A DNA stretch of 24,565 nt from Candidatus Aerophobota bacterium (GTDB lineage Bacteria; Aerophobota; Aerophobia; Aerophobales; JAGHCO01), in NCBI GenBank assembly GCA_021160405.1, contig JAGHCO010000083.1, forward strand, positions 1 to 24,565, written 5' to 3'. The notes under the pieces were generated by a model that was not told the DNA's origin, did not search any database, and saw only the letters and a program-made list of their open reading frames with translations. A program made the position numbers and the translations under genes. Each line of letters opens with the position of its first letter. The first letter of the stretch is position 1. Shown here piece by piece: positions 23,493 through 24,565 of the stretch.

Positions 23493-23706
23493 GAGAGCTC
23501 TGAAAAATTCTCTTCTTTTTGCTGCTCGGCGAGGTGTTTCCATAAGGCAGCGGCGATCAAGGCGGGTCTACACGTTCAAACCCTTAGTTATTCTCATAAC
23601 TGATACCTCGCCCATAAGAGCCACAGTAAAAAGATAAAAGTAGAACTTAGCCGCAACGTTGGAAAGCACCGAGCAAAGAGCAGCCTCAAACTTTTTCAGA
23701 GCTCTC
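23493..23706. mobile_element. 214-bp MITE-like element with 15-bp TIRs and 5-bp target duplication
   Basis: GAGAGCTCTGAAAAA (23493-23507) and TTTTTCAGAGCTCTC (23692-23706) are perfect 15-bp terminal inverted repeats. GTGGT directly flanks both ends (23488-23492 and 23707-23711), as expected for a 5-bp target duplication. Removing the element and one GTGGT restores CTCTGTGGTTAA. There are subterminal similarities between the arms (GCTGCTC, TTTCC, GCGGC), so the interior also pairs into a long rod with a small AGTTAT-TCTC-ATAACT hairpin. No transposase or other gene is encoded. The structure could be transcribed as a folded RNA, but the target duplication favours a mobile origin. Confidence 0.75.
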
Positions 23707-23752
23707 GTGGTTAAGTTTTGACAATACTAATACTAAATTAAGGAGGAGAAAA

Positions 23753-24274
23753 ATGAGGAAAAAATGGAAAATGAGAGGGGGAATTGTTCTTTTGTTGGGA
23801 GTGTTTATACTATCAATAGGAAGTATTTCCTGGGCTAAGGCTACCTCTGGTAAGTTATACTGTTATAGCTCACCGCCACAGATAAAATCACAGAAAAAGG
23901 AAATACGGAGTAAGAACCAGCGTGGGAAAATACAATATGAGAAAAAACTTAACTTAAACCTCACCCCAGAGCAAATGGTAAAACTAACCCAGCTAAGACT
24001 TTCCTTCCAGGAACAAACTATAGATCTGCGAGGTGAATTGGCGAAAAAGATAATTGAGCTTCAAAAGCTTTGGCTAAAGAAAACACCCAATCGAGTTAAG
24101 ATGTATTCCCTAATAGATGAAATTGCCGAGATCAAAGCGAGGATAAATAAAAAGGCGGTTAACTTTATCCTGAAAGCAAGGGAGATTTTGACACAGGAGC
24201 AATTAAAAAAGCTTCTTTTATCCAGAATAGGACTTGGATGGAGAGTGAGAGAACTACCTGGTCTTAGCTGGTAA
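23753..24274 (+). CDS. Spy/CpxP-like periplasmic protein (LTXXQ motifs)
   Basis: The 173-residue product has a basic start and a signal peptide (to about A30), then a lysine-rich stretch and an all-helical region with two LTxxQ motifs: LTPEQ at 70-74 and LTQEQ at about 146-150. This is the pattern of the Spy/CpxP/CnrX-ZraP group of periplasmic chaperones and metal- or stress-sensing proteins. Spy is an ATP-independent chaperone, and CpxP is the Cpx pathway inhibitor. A strong AGGAGG lies 6 nt before the ATG. It stands alone on the plus strand, divergent from phoH. Just upstream TTGACA lies exactly 17 nt before the AGGAGG, as in ompH. The helical LTxxQ assignment is good; the exact role is unknown. 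Confidence 0.75.
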   Translation: MRKKWKMRGGIVLLLGVFILSIGSISWAKATSGKLYCYSSPPQIKSQKKEIRSKNQRGKIQYEKKLNLNLTPEQMVKLTQLRLSFQEQTIDLRGELAKKIIELQKLWLKKTPNRVKMYSLIDEIAEIKARINKKAVNFILKAREILTQEQLKKLLLSRIGLGWRVRELPGLSW

Positions 24275-24276
24275 AA

Positions 24277-24338
24277 CCCGTTAGATGTTTACTATCTAAC
24301 AGGGTAAACGCAAGGGAAAGGTGCACCTTTCCCTTGCG
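24277..24338. repeat. Two tandem hairpins, one a perfect 30-bp palindrome
   Basis: First, GTTAGAT (24280-24286) and ATCTAAC (24294-24300), extended by CCC/GGG (24277-24279 and 24302-24304) with one bulge. Second, 24309-24338 is a perfect palindrome with half CGCAAGGGAAAGGTG. They start 2 nt after the stop codon of the Spy-like gene. Neither is followed by a T run, so a simple intrinsic terminator is unlikely. Confidence 0.55.
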
Positions 24339-24449
24339 AATTCCAGGAAAATTGCTAAACTACAATGTAGATTTTCTTGAGAGACAGGAATTTATAACTC
24401 GCTGCCGAAGGGCATTCCCCGAAGGAGCATTGATGATCCACCTTAACGA

Positions 24450-24531
24450 GGTCTCCGAGTTGAGGAAAAAGAAAAATTTATGTTTGAGGAGCAAAGCGAC
24501 GAGTTTAAATTTTTCCCGAAACGAGGAGACC
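24450..24531. repeat. Imperfect inverted repeat at the window end
   Basis: GGTCTCC (24450-24456) faces GGAGACC (24525-24531), and GAAAAATTTA (24471-24480) faces TAAATTTTTC (24506-24515). The loop carries GAGGAGCAAAGCGACGAG. Apart from the inverted repeat, the 24339-24565 tail shows no gene I can support; the frame through it looks repeat-derived, and the stretch is cut by the window edge. Confidence 0.4.
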
Positions 24532-24565
24532 GAGCAGAGATAATTTAAAGAGCATCCCAGCGACG

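Noticed and set aside
23375..23560. Minus-strand 61-codon frame across the phoH promoter and element edge
   Set aside because: It crosses the promoter and the left end of the mobile element, has no ribosome-binding site and resembles no protein family.
23493..23706. Assignment as RNase P RNA, tmRNA, SRP RNA or a known riboswitch
   Set aside because: None of their conserved core sequences could be found on either strand; terminal inverted repeats with a target duplication explain the segment better.
24334..24543. Plus-strand 69-codon frame at the window end
   Set aside because: It starts inside the 30-bp palindrome and runs through an inverted repeat; there is no Shine-Dalgarno and no recognisable domain.

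Overview
This AT-rich window looks like chromosomal DNA of an uncultivated, anaerobic, Gram-negative bacterium. The outer membrane is indicated by lipid A genes (lpxC-fabZ fusion, lpxD) and periplasmic chaperones (Skp/OmpH and a Spy/CpxP-like protein). Anaerobic metabolism is suggested by a ferredoxin-type 2-oxoacid oxidoreductase subunit. The LpxC-FabZ fusion and the many short palindromic repeats fit a candidate phylum (Omnitrophota or Aerophobota-like), but that placement is a guess.

Layout. (1) 1-3193, plus strand: a sugar-type ABC ATPase, a repeat-filled gap with a terminator, then rae1/yacP and tsaD. (2) 3142-5137, minus: a PcrA/UvrD helicase broken by one frameshift, its 3' end overlapping tsaD. 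(3) 5385-7305, plus: a good promoter, then archease and the RNA ligase rtcB. (4) 7403-10290, minus: two secreted proteins with PsbP-like domains, one also carrying a transglutaminase-like domain. (5) 10367-23331, minus: a long run of closely packed genes read from phoH towards cimA: phoH, 7TM-HD, ybeY, ompH, lpxD, lpxC-fabZ, uppS, cdsA, rseP, vorB, leuD, leuB, cimA. Envelope biogenesis passes directly into branched-chain amino acid metabolism through ATGA or longer overlaps. (6) 23753-24274, plus: a Spy/CpxP-like periplasmic protein, then a palindrome-rich tail.

Functions. CimA with LeuB and LeuD gives the pyruvate route to 2-oxobutyrate and isoleucine, though leuC is absent here. UppS, CdsA, LpxC-FabZ, LpxD, RseP and Skp cover undecaprenyl phosphate, phospholipid and lipid A synthesis and envelope quality control. 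PhoH, the HD protein and YbeY form a widely conserved group tied to RNA and ribosome quality control and possibly cyclic-di-AMP turnover. Usual neighbours missing from these clusters include dxr, bamA, lpxA, leuC and the partner subunits of VorB.

The most notable non-coding content is a set of short repeats in nearly every intergenic gap. They include a 214-bp MITE-like element with perfect 15-bp terminal inverted repeats and a 5-bp target duplication at 23488-23711, and a REPIN-like pair that exactly fills the gap between rtcB and its convergent neighbour. I found no tRNA, rRNA, CRISPR array or prophage. I saw no wholly new gene system that I can defend; the best leads are the mobile-element structures, the helicase frameshift, the orphan VorB and the secreted transglutaminase/PsbP-like pair.
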